NCBI GenBank assembly: GCA_003586115.2
Contig: QVOM02000070.1
Location: forward strand, 436,219 to 500,218
DNA length: 64,000 nt
Direction of reading: 5' to 3'
From: Salvator merianae
Lineage: Eukaryota > Chordata > Lepidosauria > Squamata > Teiidae
Position numbers and translations under genes: made by a program. The notes under the pieces were generated by a model, which saw nothing but the letters and a program-made list of their open reading frames with translations, ran no database searches and was not told the DNA's origin. Positions within the stretch are counted from its first letter, which is position 1. The number at the start of each line of letters is the position of its first letter. Positions 1 through 13,100 of this stretch are shown here, piece by piece.

Positions 1-459
1 CTAGGAAACAGTCACAGTGGCAAGATAGATGCAAGAGGGGCTAGCACATGGAGGGAAAGATAAAAGGTACAATTGTAAATGGTACAAATACATTTGGGAA
101 TTAATGGTTAATAAATTTATTTCACATCAAATGTGCATTATGCAGGGTCAAACACCAAAAATGTCAGTTTCTGAAATATGAAAACCCTTTATTAATGTCA
201 TTTCCAATTTAGACCGAGCATTTATTCCTTTTGTAACAATTCATTCTCTTCCTTAATATTAGTAGATTAATCGATATTTATATACATTAACATGATAAAT
301 AGTTCTACATATGGATAACTATTATACAGTCTCATTTTTGTTGTTTTTATTCGTTTTCTAAGATATATTGACTTTTATGTTCTTGGATAAAATTTATTTA
401 TTGGATTATTATTTTATAAATTGTATGTGAATGCAAGAGTTTCAGTACAAGTTATAAAA

Positions 460-562
460 AGGAAGACAGAGAAAGAAAGAGGAAGGAAGGAAAGAAGAAA
501 AAAGAGAGAGAGAGAGAGAGAAAAAGAAAGAAAGAAAGAAAGAAAAAAAGAAAAAAAGGGGA
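460..562 (+). repeat. Purine-rich GA/GAAA low-complexity tract
   Basis: About 100 bp of almost only G and A (gagagagaga and gaaagaaagaaa runs). It produces spurious K/E-rich frames on plus and S/F/L-rich frames on minus. Confidence 0.9.
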
Positions 563-1245
563 AAGTGGCATTAAGCCTAACAACTCCGGAGCAGGGCTCA
601 GAAGTTGTATATGGAGAGGCTGCTCTCATTAGATATTGAGCACTAATTAGGATTGGGGTTTAGCTATGGAGGCCCCTGGCAAAGAAAGCTAGATGAGACC
701 TTCATACAGTGCAGACTTAGACCAAAAATATGCACAGAGTGGAGTCATAAATAAACATCAAGCTTTGTAGCAAACCAAAAGCTCCAAAAGTCCCTCCCCC
801 ATTCCTTCCTGGGTCCTTGGCAAGAAAGCCTTGCTCCAGAGTAACCAAGTGTCCAATTAGGATGTTTGATGGTTTCATTGTTCAAGAGAGTCATGCAGAA
901 CTGGAACCTTAACTTTCCTTTTCTCTCTCTCTTTCTCAATATTAAAAGCAAGTCTGTGAAAGCCAAGTAAATTTTGCTGCTTGTGAATGGCAACCTGTCT
1001 GGGAACCCTCTGCTCCACAAGAAAGGTGGCCTATAAATAAGCCCCAATAAACACAGAGATGCTAATGAAGCCAATGACCCAGTGTCACCTTCTCATTCTG
1101 TTTAGTTCAACTTACCCCATTGGCTTGGCATTGTACCCTAAACGTTTGCCCAGTCGGACTGCCTGTCTCCACACTGGGTGGTTCTGGCAAAGATGAAAAA
1201 TCTCACAGCATAAAGATGGGTTGGTTGCATGAGATGTTGCAGATT

Positions 1246-1375
1246 GTCTGCCTGTCTGTCTGTCTGTCCGTCCGTCCATCCATCCATCCATCCATCCATC
1301 CGCAAACTCATAATGATGTTTCTCATCTCTTTTTCCTTTTTTGTCTGTCTGTCTGTCTATCTATCTACTGACTTA
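1246..1375 (+). repeat. Compound TCTG/TCCA microsatellite
   Basis: Tetranucleotide runs (ctgtctgtctgtc, ccatccatccatcc) at 1246-1302 and again ctgtctgtctatctatc at about 1341-1375. Confidence 0.9.
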
Positions 1376-1589
1376 TCAATCTATTCCAGATGCAGGTTAA
1401 AACCTCCAATTTTCCTGGGATTATATTAGGAATGCCAGATGTAATTATGACTTTATAATATAACAATTATGGGAAATCTGGCAATGATGCCAGGTTTCTC
1501 AGAACAGCAATGCTTATTTATTTGTTTGCAAGCCCATTTTGTTATTATCTTGCTTGGGACTACCCAGAAGCCAAGCATAGAAAAACCAA

Positions 1590-2127
1590 CAGAAGCCTTT
1601 TGGCTACAGATGCGTACAGAAATGCAAAAAATGTTAAAGATACAAATACATTTTAAACCGGAAATCTTTTTGTTGGGTTTGATAACTAAGGAATTGGAAA
1701 AAATATGTTATATATGGTTACAATGGCTAGACTGATATATGTGCAGCAATGGAAAATGCCAAAAATTCCATCTTTGGAGGACTGGATTATAAAATGGGCA
1801 GACTTTGCAAAAATGGATAATCTGATAAATTTACTAAGAGATGAAACGAAGTCAAATTTAAGAACTGGTGATCCTTCACTGACTATCTACAGACATCAGA
1901 GAAAGAATTACCATTGGCTGGTTTTGAAGAATGCAAAAACACTGGGGCACTAACAGAATAAACAAGAGGAGCGGAAGGTTTAAGATACCAATCAATCGTT
2001 CAGAAGAAGATCAGAAGTCATCAATTACTAGACAAATCTAAATTGTACCAGTTGGTGTTTTTAGATTAGCTTTATGTAACAGGATGCTTTATACTTAATG
2101 AAAAGAAAAAAGAAACAGAAACAGAAG
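1590..2127 (+). mobile_element. Decayed L1 LINE, ORF2 C-terminal end
   Basis: Two frames separated by a frameshift near 1710 give FKPEIFLLGLITKELEK and then MVTMARLIYVQQWK and KMDNLINLLRD, which is the C-terminal tail of L1 ORF2 as also found at 58290. An A-rich stretch (2098-2127) looks like the tail. Too broken to be coding. Confidence 0.75.
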
Positions 2128-2328
2128 GATGTAGGTGGGTGCTTGACTGGCTTCCAGGTAGCTCCATGCGAGATAATATGATATGGACTGGCAGGCACAG
2201 AAGGTACAAGGGGTCTGCTCCTTGCCTCTGGAAAGGGGCCGCAAGAGTCAGTCATGAAATGTGTTTACATCTCGCATTGCCTCTTGCAGTCTGGAAGCTG
2301 GCAAAGACATCAAGATGGTTCATCCTGT

Positions 2329-2392
2329 GCCTAAAAGTGCCTAAAGTTACCCAATAAAGTTGCATTTGTGTGCAATAATAATAATAATAAAA
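2329..2392 (+). mobile_element. 64-bp retroposed insert with 17-bp target duplication
   Basis: The exact 17-mer aagatggttcatcctgt occurs at 2312-2328 and 2393-2409. Between them lie 64 bp containing ccaataaagttgcatttgtg and an AAT-rich tail. This is the signature of target-primed reverse transcription of a transcript 3' end. The source family is not identified. Confidence 0.75.
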
Positions 2393-2454
2393 AAGATGGT
2401 TCATCCTGTTTTCCTCCTTCTGCCTCATCCCAACCACAGTCTGTGAGGGTTAGG

Positions 2455-2575
2455 GTTAGGCAGAGAGGCAGTGCCTGGCCCAAAATGAACTTTCACAGCT
2501 GAGTGGGGGTTTGAACCCAGAGGCTCTTAGATTCTAGGCTGACACTCTGCCCGCTACACTAGGCTTGATTTTTGC
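2455..2575 (-). mobile_element. MIR-like tRNA-derived SINE fragment
   Basis: The run gtgggggtttgaacccagag, then ctctgcccgctacactaggc matches the reversed tRNA head (B box and A box) typical of MIR/core SINEs, preceded by the cctggcccaaaatgaac core. Confidence 0.65.
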
Positions 2576-2864
2576 TGATGAGCTTCTTGGCCAAGGATAG
2601 AGATCCAAGGTGTTTTTGACCTGCAGCTCTAAACATTGGAACATCGACCACACTGACTAATGCTGATGGAAATTTGAATCCAAACAACCCAAAGAGCCAT
2701 AGGTTCCCCATCTCTGTTCTTGGCCTTCACTGGACAACTGATGTGCTCCAGAATGGAGCTCTTGACACAAAAGGAATAAGGAACAAAGAAAAAAATGTGG
2801 AAGAGTACAGGAACAAAATCAAGTAAAATGAAATAAAATAGCATGGTGGAATCTGACACAGGAC

Positions 2865-3078
2865 CAGCGGCAGCCTGTGGCTTTAAGGGTGGGTGTTCAT
2901 AATCTGCAGGAAGGAGGTGATCGCTGTTCATGGGGCCTCTGGACCTCATTTCTGTCACAGCAGGTTGCTGGGTGGGTCTTGCAGCGACCTGCTGTGACTG
3001 TACAGAGGCCCAGTGAACAGTGATCGCCCGCTTCCCGCGGGTTATGAAAACCTGCCCTTAAAGCCATGGGCCGCACTT
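2865..3078. mobile_element. hAT-like hairpin MITE, CAGCGG family, copy 1
   Basis: 214 bp with inverted ends (CAGCGGCAGCC at left, reversed right end AAGTGCGGCCC) and inner arms around the aggtcgctgc-type loop. It is flanked by the perfect 8-bp duplication cacaggac (2857-2864 and 3079-3086). Confidence 0.85.
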
Positions 3079-3281
3079 CACAGGACCTAGAATGCAGGAC
3101 ATCGGCTGGTTGGAGAAAGCACATAAAATTGTCCATAATGAAAGATACTCTGAAGAGGGGAAGCAGCAACAAAGGGGTACACAAAAAGCATGGAAGAAGG
3201 CAAACTTTCCAGGGCTCTGAGGTACTGTGTTGCAGTATTTGGGTTTCGTTTTTGTTTTTTTATCATTCCAGCTGAACTCAC

Positions 3282-3445
3282 TCCTGGATCGGATGAATGA
3301 CAGATGCCATGGATAGGTTGATATTCAGTGGGTATGCACAGGAAAATTGCAAGAAGAGGAACCGATCCCTGCTGATAACCCCTCCATAGATGTTCTCCAC
3401 ATGGCCCTGCACTGCATTGGAATAGATAGCGTGGGTTGCATTAAT
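3282..3445 (-). CDS. Exon 25: second ZP exon
   Basis: 164 nt, phase 0 in (acceptor tccttacag), phase 2 out (donor gtgagt). Reads [24 protein letters not shown] and [14 protein letters not shown]-x-x-Y-x-N, I-x-R and F-x-C-x-Y-P are ZP signatures and supply the fourth ZP-N cysteine. After IHPIQ the domain should continue with the ZP-C half and the furin-type cleavage site, which I do not find in the remaining 3.2 kb. Confidence 0.9.
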
Positions 3446-4145
3446 CTGTAAGGAGGATAAGAAAAATCGTATGAGGTCCACAGCAGAGTACAGGAACAGG
3501 AAGTTTTCTTTCTTGGTTTGGCAGCCTTTCTCCTTCCATCTCCCACGGTTACGGAAGCCAATTTGGATACCACACTTCTTCCATGATGTACTACTGAAAA
3601 CCTTTTAACCACAGATGTGCTCTAGAGATGTGCAAATTGGTTCAAATTGAACCATTCCGTTTCAGCCAGTTCAATTTAACTGAACCAGCCCCTGTTCAAA
3701 AGAGGCTGGTTTGATTCGAACCAAACCAGGATGGCTCAGTTGAACCAAAGGATTCATTTCAAACCATTGACCATATCTTGCCCTTTAAATAGGGCTTTTT
3801 TCAATGTATTTTTTAATTTTAGCCTCAAACTGTTCATGATCTATTTGGCCCTGGTTCTACACTGAACTGAACTCTGGGATCTGAATCATAGTACCTTAGA
3901 ACTTGGTTTCATTCACATCTCTAGTTTGCTTCATTGCATGGATGATGTTACATTTACCAGCACAGGGGACATTTGTTGCTTCCATCCTAATCCTGATTTA
4001 TTTTTATGCAGAAAGCTCAGAACATTTGTATTTGTCATAAAAATTTGTGTGGCTGTATAATGCATGCCCTACAACATATCTTTTTCAGGAGTATCAAGGA
4101 TAAGATGCTCCATTAGCAACAGTAGTATAGATTATTTCTTTTTAA

Positions 4146-4196
<51 letters not shown>

Positions 4197-7100
4197 TTAA
4201 TGATGATGATGATGATGACGATGATGATGATGATGTTTTTCTGCCATAGAATACTTCTGCCCCTTCTGAGGTTGTTCAGCTTCCAGTGTACCGTCAGGCC
4301 CATGCCCTGGTTGCTCAGCAGTGGATCCTTGTTTCTGTAGCCCACTTGTCGATGGATGCCCAGGATCACCAACATCTGACATGGTCCTTTTTATCCTGGG
4401 CAATGACTGAGCCAGTATAGACTTCGATTTAGTTTGTTTCACCATTTATATGGGTTGGTTGGGTGCTCTCTGTCTGCTCCTCAGGTGTAACCTGTCTGGC
4501 ATGCTTGAAGCTACCAGTAGTAAATTACCGCCGGCATAGCTCTCACCTTCATTGGAGCACCCACCGCCTCCACCCCACCCCCACGGAAATGTCAACCTAC
4601 TCTGGGACTTCCAAATACAGACCGACAAAGTTGACTGGCAGCATCCCTTTATAAAGTCAGGCAGAGGTCATTCATTCCCCCTAATTGCTACCAGTTTCTC
4701 TGAAATGCAGATTGCTTTTAGGTGACAGAACAGCTGAAGGGTGGGCTGTTGTTGTGGCCTGAGGGTCCCTCCAAATGTGGATTCAACCTCACAGTTCTCC
4801 TGGGACTATATTGAAATGCCAGATGTAATTGAAATGCCCAATATACTTCTTGTTGTTGAGGTATCACCACTGAGTCGTGCTTGACTCCTGGTTGACTGTA
4901 TGGGCGCCTCTATGCAGTTTTCTTGGCAGAGAAACAGAAGTGGTTTGCCATTGCCTACTTCCGCAGATAAGCTGGGTATCGAACCAGCGACCCTCTGCTT
5001 TCCAGGCAGTTTGCTCTACCACTGAGCTACAGTCACTTCCCTCAGTATACTACAGGAGTGTAAGGTGATATCCCATAATTTAGTTTTTATTTATTTATTT
5101 ATTTATTTATTTATATTTCTATCCTGCCCTGTACCCAAAGATCTGGGTGGGTCACAGTAAAATCAGCGTAACAGATCAAATGAGGCTGCATCCAGATGTC
5201 CTTTGTTTATTCCACTCTATTTGGATATTCCCTAATAAAGCATGCTTTATTCTGGAATATCCAAATATAGCGGAATAAATAAGTGATGTCTGGACGCAAC
5301 CTGAGTTAGTTAAAACAGTGACAGCGCCTGCTTATTTGCTGTCTGCTGGCTTGTTGCATTATACTTTACTGGTAGCTACTCAGACGTTAGCCAAGCATGC
5401 AAAAAAACAACATAAGGAAGGGGCCTGGGGGGCGGACACTTGGCTGGCTTCCAGGTAGCTACAAGTGGAACTATTACAAAATGAGCTGGCAGATACTTCC
5501 TGCATCTGGTTGGTCTGGCAATTTTGGGAACATCTTTAGATTTCACGATTGCCTCTTGCTGTCTGGAAGCACCCTGAGAAGAGGTTTTGCTGGGCAGTTT
5601 TAACCTTCCTACCTCTACCGTAGTCCCACATGTCTCCTGAACAGTATCAAAGTAGAAGATGAGCCTGTCCCCAACAAGTGTGCCAACGCAGCTGGGATCT
5701 GCCAGATGGAGTTTTTCAGCCGGAAACCCATCGGTGAACAGAAGGCAGCGGGAAATGGCGATGGAAGGATTGCTCCCACTGCAGGCCAGCTGGTAGTCTG
5801 GAAGAAAACAGTGAAATGACACCATTGGTTGCTTGAAAAAGGAATCTGGTCAGGGATTGGATCATGACTCCTTGCAGCTGACAGTGTGAGGCTTTCATAA
5901 GCAAATCAGGAATGGGAGTCTTTCAGATCTGCACCCTCTACTGATCTCAGTGACTTGTATCTTTCACGACTTATGGGTGTGAATAGAGATGCTTCAGACA
6001 GTCAAATAAACCCTTGTTCAAAGGCAGTTTAGCCTGCATCATGATGGTTGAACAAACTTGTACCCCAGCTGAGTGAGTGGTAGGGTAGGTGCCTTGTTTG
6101 CATGAAGCTTGAAATATATGTTTTTGTAAACCTTCTAACAATTTGGGGACATGCATCCCCTGCAAAAATCAGGCCAATACCATATATGGTTTGGTTGCAG
6201 GGATTAAAAACATATGGGATACAAAACAGCCCCACTGTCCACAAATTGCATACTTTTTTTCTATACTGATATGAGATAAACATATACCCAAGAAGGATAA
6301 TGTTATTGTTTACCATAAGTGGCCTGTTTGGTGGGGCTGTAATTTTCATGGCAGAAACAACCCCAAGTACCCCTTCTTTCTCCACACCATTCATTCTCTC
6401 CACATGCAAGGTCAGTGCAGGGATCAGCTGCAGCTAAAGAAGAGCAAGAGAATAGCAGAATTCATTTAAGTGGCAATCATGAACATACCATTGTTTTACT
6501 GCTATGGGGTATTTTTGTATCCCATGTACTCACTCCTATGATTCTTGTGATAAATTTAATTCTAGTTTTTATTATATATTTTTCTATTAGCAAACATCTG
6601 AAAACAACCTACAACCATACATTAACAATTGTTTCCTATTCTTAAGTCTTATTTTGGGAGGGCGAAATTAATTTCTAGGAAAAGGTAAATTTTCTGGGAG
6701 AAGGTTAACCCCTTGTAAGGGAGCAATGAGGAAAATTTATTTTATTTTATTGAAAGGAGCAATAAAATAGTAGTAGCTTGACATAGTCTTGACATAGTCT
6801 ACCTGAAAAATAACCGTAATGTTTATTGTTTTACCACTGTTTGACCTTTGAACAAACTTTGTTTTCAAGCTGAAACACAGGATGTATGCAACTATGCAAA
6901 ACTGAAAACAGAACTTATGCAGCTTTGAAAACAGAAAGCAGGGGGGAATGGGATATTTTTGTATCTTATTCATGACCCACGCTAGGAGGCCCAATCATTA
7001 GTGACAATGAGCTGAAATTTACTGTTTTGTTTATTAGGGCATGGAGGTCAGGTAGTGCCCTAAATATTTTACATAGGACTTTGAGATTAAAGAATCAATA

Positions 7101-10100
7101 TTAATCAGCATTTTCTCTTAGGTGGGGTAGGTAAAAGACCCTATGAATTCCATATGGTAAGCCAACACTACTGCACTGGGGCTCATTCTGCTGAATATTT
7201 TTTTGAACATCTGCACCAAGTTATGTGAACTTCGGGACCAGAGCAGGGACTTGTCTGGACCAATGCCATTGTGCAGACAGCATTGTTTAAGATCACACCT
7301 TTCTGTGATCTGAACCAGCAGTCTGGATTCAGACCACAGAGAGGTGAGTGTAGAAGGGCCCTAAATAAGAGCTACAGGTTAGAAGGGGTAGTAGGGCGAG
7401 TCAGAGAGAAAGAGGCACCAGGAGGTAGGGCAGATATGGAGCAGAGAAAATCTTGCCAGAAAAGCCCATCACTAGCAGCGCTAGATTACTCACCAATACA
7501 GGAAACTTTCTGAGAACTGCCCTTAACATTCTCTTTAATTTGTTGGATTTTACAGCATGCAGTTGCTTTCTTGCTTGCTTTAAAATCCCTTTATGAAACT
7601 CAGCATGTTAATCTGAGTCACCCAGATTGACTGGGTATCTTCTGGAATTGGCACTCACGGCAGTGGGCAGCAGCTCTCCAGCCAGTGACGTGAACTCCAT
7701 GAAGAAAGCACATCTCCTCATAGGTGCTGAGGGCCATGCACAGCATCCCACTGGTCACCCCATAGTGGCACAGGTCATATATGCATGATGCGTAGAAGGC
7801 AGAAGGGTCCACGTGCCAGTGGCACTCCTCAAATGGTCCCGAGTGGCTAACCAGGATCCCGCAGAGCTCTTCGTATGTTTCAGGATCTTGGCAGGGCTGT
7901 AGCATGGCAGTGTCATCCAAGCACCTGAGAAGAACAGGTGGGAAGGTGCAAAGTTTCAGCAAATTATTCAACCTGTACCCAAACTGGTAGCACTGGATTT
8001 TTAAAAAATGTCTTTTGTATTTGTATTTAATAAGTAAAGTATATACTTGGTATATATATGGGTCAGGTTCTTCCAGTCCAAGGTGAATATGGAAGGCACT
8101 GATCTCCAGGAGAAGGGACGCTCCCAGACTTCACTCAAATACCTGCTGAAAGCTCCTCCAGAATAATTGCTTGCTGCCCAGACAGCTGGGCAACAGCACA
8201 CGGCAAATGCAGATATTTACCTTGTCTGATACCTGCTTCCACAATGGCATGATGCACGCATCAGGTATTTGGCGCAAAATACCTGGAAGTGTATGATTGC
8301 CGCCATGTGCGCATGCACAGCCGCCATTTTCAGGCCTTGCACATGCACGGTGGCCATTTTCAAGATGGCAGCTCCCAGCAGTGATGTCCAGACAAGTAAG
8401 TCAATATCGCTATAGTGAGAAAACATGGATTGAGAGTTCTTTTTCCCACTATATTGATACCGTGGGATGTAGCCCCTATGTCCTGGAGTTATGTTGGGAT
8501 TGTCACAGCCATGTCTGGCAATCCCAACATAGCCCTGGATTCTCCTGGATTTTGCACCCTGTCTGATTGCAGCCAAATGGGGGGTCAGGGGAAGAATGCC
8601 TTGGTTTTGAGTTACCCAGCATTCCTTCCTCCTTCTCCATATCCCAGAGAAAGACTTTGCTGATTTTACTTTTTCGCTTTCTAGTGACCTTGGCTTGTTT
8701 GGCTGGGCTTTTAAAGAGGACGTCTGAACCTCATCCCACGGGTTGCATAAAGCCTCTAAACAACTTTTTCTATGACACCACCAAATCACATTGGTTTTAG
8801 CAGCAGGGACTTTAAAAATAGGTAGGATGTAAATAGATAGGGCCTAATGCCTTAAAATCCATGAGAGACTGTATGTGCTCTTATATGCCCTGTGCTTGAT
8901 GTGAATGAAACTGAGCGACTATGGCCACTTGAGGTGAGAATAGTGACTGCTTTGGCTTTCGAAGTGGTAACAGCCAGCAGAGCTGTTAGTACATAAAATG
9001 CTGTTAAGGCTCTAGTGAAAACCCAAGCGAAAACTGATTCCACAGACTCTAGCAGTTAATAAGAGGGTCAAGTTGCACCTTGGAAACTAACAAAAAGAAA
9101 GAAATTGGTAGCATACATCTGAGGAAGTAGGCTTGGTCTACGAAAGCTCATGCTACCAACTTCTTTCTCTTGGTGAGTCTCTAAGGTGCTACTAGACCCC
9201 CTTGCTATACTGATCTGGACTAACACAGCTACATCTTTGAATTCTATAGTAGTTTATGCCAAGGATCTCAAATTGCAGCTCTCCAGATGTTCCTGGACTA
9301 CAAGTCCCAGTATTCTGCGCCAGTCCCACTGTAGTTGACACAGAATGCTGGGAGTTGCAGTCTGGAGGGCAACTGGCACAGAATGCTGAGCATGGAATGC
9401 TGGAAGTTGTAGTCCAGGAACATCTGGAGGGCTGTAGTTTGAAATCTTTGGTTTATGCATCAAATTGAAGCATGAACGAAAAAGAAAGGGAGCCTGAACT
9501 TTTGCTCTGAGCTACTAGTGGGATGGAGTGCAATCCACTGTGCCTTTAAGACCCAGATGTCCCTGGTTATGCCTGGAGAATATGACCCCCCAGGTTGAAA
9601 ACAAAAGAGAAGATGTTCAGCCACACTTTTTAGCTCTTGAAGCCAACTGTTGCTAACTAAGCAAAACTTTTTCAAAACTTTTGATTTCCAGTTGGTTTGT
9701 TTTAAAAGTCACTTGCAAAATAGGAGCTACATTTTTTCCATCTTGTCCATAGCCGGGACATAAAGCATCTGCCTGCATCTCTCTCACACACACAAAAAAA
9801 GACAAGTTGCTTCTGTATTGTTACCCAGAAAACAGAACTGGTTGGTCTATGTAGTCACAAAGGCTACATTCACGCCTGAGTTTTAATCCAACTTCAGTTC
9901 ACTTTCTGAGTGAGAGAACACATCAGTGAAGTGACAGATTGTTTTCTTCTGGCATTATCTAACTCAGAAAATCCACCTTTGGGTTTGATAATGCGGAAAG
10001 ATGATGATGAGTCTGCTGATGTATTCTCTCATTCTGAAGGTAGACTGAAGCTGGATTAAAATCTAGGTGTGAATGTAGCCAAAAAAGAGTCAAGCTTTAT

Positions 10101-13100
10101 TGAAGGCACCTTTACCTTACCCATTTGAGAGGGGGGCTCAGCTCAGTGCTGAGAACATCCCCAGTTCACCTGGATGACAATTACCTGTATCTCATGCTGT
10201 ATCATACTCTGCTGGGAAGCAGGGTTGCCAGACTAATTATCCTAGCCATACAAAAAGCCCAAAACAAAAAACTATTTGGCTGATTTTTTTAGCCAAAATT
10301 GGCAGCCCTGCTGGTCAGAGAAAGAAAAGCAATATAAAGAGGCCTTCTTCTCTTTTACATCTATTTTAGTTCATGCATTTTATATCACTTTTTATAAAAA
10401 CTCTCGGGGGGGGGGTTAAAAGGATTTTTTTTTAAAAAAAGCATATTTACCTTACTGTTAAATTAGCAGGAACAATATTTTGTAACATTAGCAACTATAT
10501 CAGGAGTATTGCAGGTCACCCTCAAAAGTTAGGTATCAGGCATGAATATTTCTAAAGTGAGCACAGAAAACATTTCCTGTAATCGCTTCAAGGCTTCAGG
10601 TTTCATTGAAGTCCAGAGGTGCTTCTGCAAGGGCAGAGCTCAAAACCTCGGCAAGGCAGTCTGTTCTTACCCTGTTGGGCTAGACTCCGTCTTCCAGGCA
10701 TTTCCGAACTGTGAGTCATGCTGCGCTCTGCTTCCCCCGGGCAGAACTTTATCATCTTCACGGATGTCGTTGAAATTCCCACACATCCCGCAGAGTTTCC
10801 CCCGGTACTCCGGTCCCACGAGGACGAACAGAGTGTGGCGACCGTTGTATTGGATTTCCACGCTGGCTGCTGTCTTTATTGTCACCATATTTCTGACTTT
10901 GGAAATGGACCCTAAGAGACCCAGGCTGTGAGGTAACCCCACTTTCTTCCCATTGACCTGAAGACACAAGGCAGATTGGGAGAAAAACACACCGCAATTG
11001 TACCACAGTTGAACAGAAATGTGACATGCGGCCTTTCTAAGGCTAACAGGCATCCGTTTTGCTTAGCACAGGAAGTTGGAGTCTTAGGAGATTTTCAGAT
11101 GAGAATGACCTCAGCAGGAAGCCCCCAGACTGCTTTATTCAGGTGACCTGGAGCCTTCTACTGGTAAAACATGTACAGGAAGTTTCACAGGGGCGGGAGT
11201 GGAAATTACATTTTCCCTTCCTTTTGCTCTCCTCATTACCCTTTTGGCTGAAAATGAGCTGAAAGAGATCAGGGCACAACTGCAATATTTTGTACAGCTT
11301 CCACCCCCCACCCCCCCACATAAGGTAAGGTGGGAATGTAAAGTTCCCTCAAAAGGTCAGAGCACCACACAAATCATGGGGCATTGCCCTGGTCTGACCC
11401 ATCCTGGGCTCTTTCTACCCAACGACAGGTGGGGAAGCAAATACGTATGCTCCTCTGATCAGATAGAGCATTCTTCACAAGAGGATTCAATGAGATCTCC
11501 TTCCTCTCCTCCTCCACCTCTGGAGGAGTGATTTGGGGATGACTTTGGACAAGGACTATGTGGGAATTTCTCCTCAAAGCTGACCCTAAGATAACCCCAA
11601 TGCTCTTTCTAGAAGGAGCTCAACATCTGAAAGTATTATCCTTAATCCTTACTTCAGTTTGGCTTCTTTGAGCACCATGTCTCCAATCATCAAACTATCC
11701 ACTTAGAGTTGCTATAATGAGAAAAGCTAACTAAAGGCTGCACTACACATGCTCCCTTGATGTATCAAAAGCTCCCATGTACCTCTACTGTTTTGCCATC
11801 CCTGAGGAAGATATGGAAGTTCAGTGTGCCGTTCTCCAGCCAGACTTCCACTTGGCTCACGAAAGATACCCGGGGGTGTCCACGTTGCCTGTTCTCTGCA
11901 ACAACTTGGTAAAAGAAGGGCAGGGAAGGATGGCATGTCTTTGAGATCTCGTAGGCACAAGTGCCTTGGAAATGTGCCACAGCTCCATCAAAGGTGAAGT
12001 AATGCGGATCCCCAGTCACTGTGCAGATTCCTCTACGAAAATGACAGCCCAGTTTCCCCTGCTTCACAGTACACTCCTGGCCAGGGTTACAGCTGGCTGA
12101 GATACAGTGGAAGTCTGAAGGGCCATCACAGCTGCACTTTGCACGGCAACCAGATAGCCAGATCCGTTCCCCAATCTGCAAAAATAACAGAATGAGAAGG
12201 TGTCACTAGACTACACATTCAGCAAATCACGTGGTTACTGCCAAACCATATCTGCTCAGTGATGGGCACTGTGCCAATACCATAGCTGAAAGGATAACCA
12301 GCACATTGGGTGTGTTCACACATGTGTTTAGGGATGCCCCCTGGGTGAATTTGAGTCTCAAGGGACAGACAGAAAATATTAAAAACCTTATTTCATCCCC
12401 AAGCCTCTGATTATCCACCCTTCCACAGATGCTAAATAATTGCTCTAGGGGCACGTTGCAGCAGGTGGGTGAGATGGAATGGGAGGCTATGGAGGTTCCT
12501 AGCCAATCCAGCCTGCTACAATCACCAGCTAATCAGGTTCACGGAAATCCTAGATGATGACAGCCAATAGGAGGTGAGCAAGGAAGGCAACAACGAACAG
12601 GTAGGAGACTTTTAGCTGCTTGTTTTTTAAACTGTCTGTCATGGGTTTTTTTTCCCTGTGTCTACAGATGGAGCAATCCCAGAAAATGGATGCCCAAAAA
12701 TACTGATTGTCTCCCTAGGAGCCTGGAATAGTTGAAATGGAAGGGATTTAAGAGATCATTTAGCCCACATCCTCATGAATGCAGTAGGGGTGTGCACGAA
12801 GACACTTTCCCCTCTTCGTTTCGCAGGGCTGCGAAGCAACGGAGCTTCGTTTTCGCACGAAAAGGAGAGGCGCGAAAAGGGCGCCTTTCATTTTCGATGC
12901 GAAAATCTTCGCACCCTAGGGGGTATTAGACAGCCAACAGATCTCCCTCCCCTTCCAGTTGATTTTTCTTCCTTTCCGTTGGCTGTCTAATACCCCCTAG
13001 CCTAGGGGGTATTAGACAGCCAACGGAAAGGGAGAAAAATCAACGCGAAAGACCTTCAGCGAAAGAAAAATCTTCAAGCCGCGTCGCTGATGGTGAGCGC

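Larger units (their letters stand above)
1..3281. other. Downstream intron or flank without recognised exon
   Basis: I searched the minus strand for ZP-C exons and found none, so the 3' end of the gene probably lies beyond the left edge. 1-415 is AT-rich with nothing visible. Then follow a purine tract, CTGT/CCAT microsatellites, an L1 remnant, a small retroposed insert, a MIR-like SINE and a hAT-like MITE, each listed separately. Confidence 0.55.
3446..5612. other. Intron between exons 24 and 25
   Basis: Contains a hAT-like MITE (3623-3923), ATT and GAT microsatellites (4146-4236), a tRNA-derived SINE on the minus strand (about 4850-5043), a TTTA run (5088-5114) and a short hairpin MITE (5182-5305). 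A segment at about 5418-5570 resembles 2138-2300. Confidence 0.6.
7925..10670. other. Intron between exons 22 and 23
   Basis: Contains a hairpin MITE (9862-10080), a hAT-like MITE with perfect TSD (9260-9450), a repeat segment about 9056-9240 of a type with gaggaagtaggcttggtcta and cgaaagctcatgctacca, and an inverted segment about 8462-8555. A 190-codon minus-strand frame (8217-8789) is repeat-derived, not an exon. Confidence 0.55.

Noticed and set aside
421..639. Lysine/glutamate-rich small frame
   Set aside because: Translation of a GAAA/GA low-complexity tract.
1..3281. Possible ZP-C exons
   Set aside because: No frame with ZP-C cysteines and suitable splice sites was found; frames here come from repeats.
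4064..4445. Frames with poly-Tyr/Asp and poly-His/Ile
   Set aside because: Pure translation of the ATT and GAT microsatellites.
4968..5043. tRNA-like sequence on the minus strand
   Set aside because: A and B boxes continue into a SINE body, so it is a tRNA-derived SINE and not a tRNA gene.
8217..8789. 190-codon minus-strand frame in the intron between exons 22 and 23
   Set aside because: No VWD/C8/TIL/ZP features, not needed by exon phases, and composed of inverted repeats.
11760..11782. Longer version of exon 21
   Set aside because: The frame stays open past the chosen donor, but alignment with exons 7 and 15 and the phase 0 joint to exon 22 favour the end at 11783.
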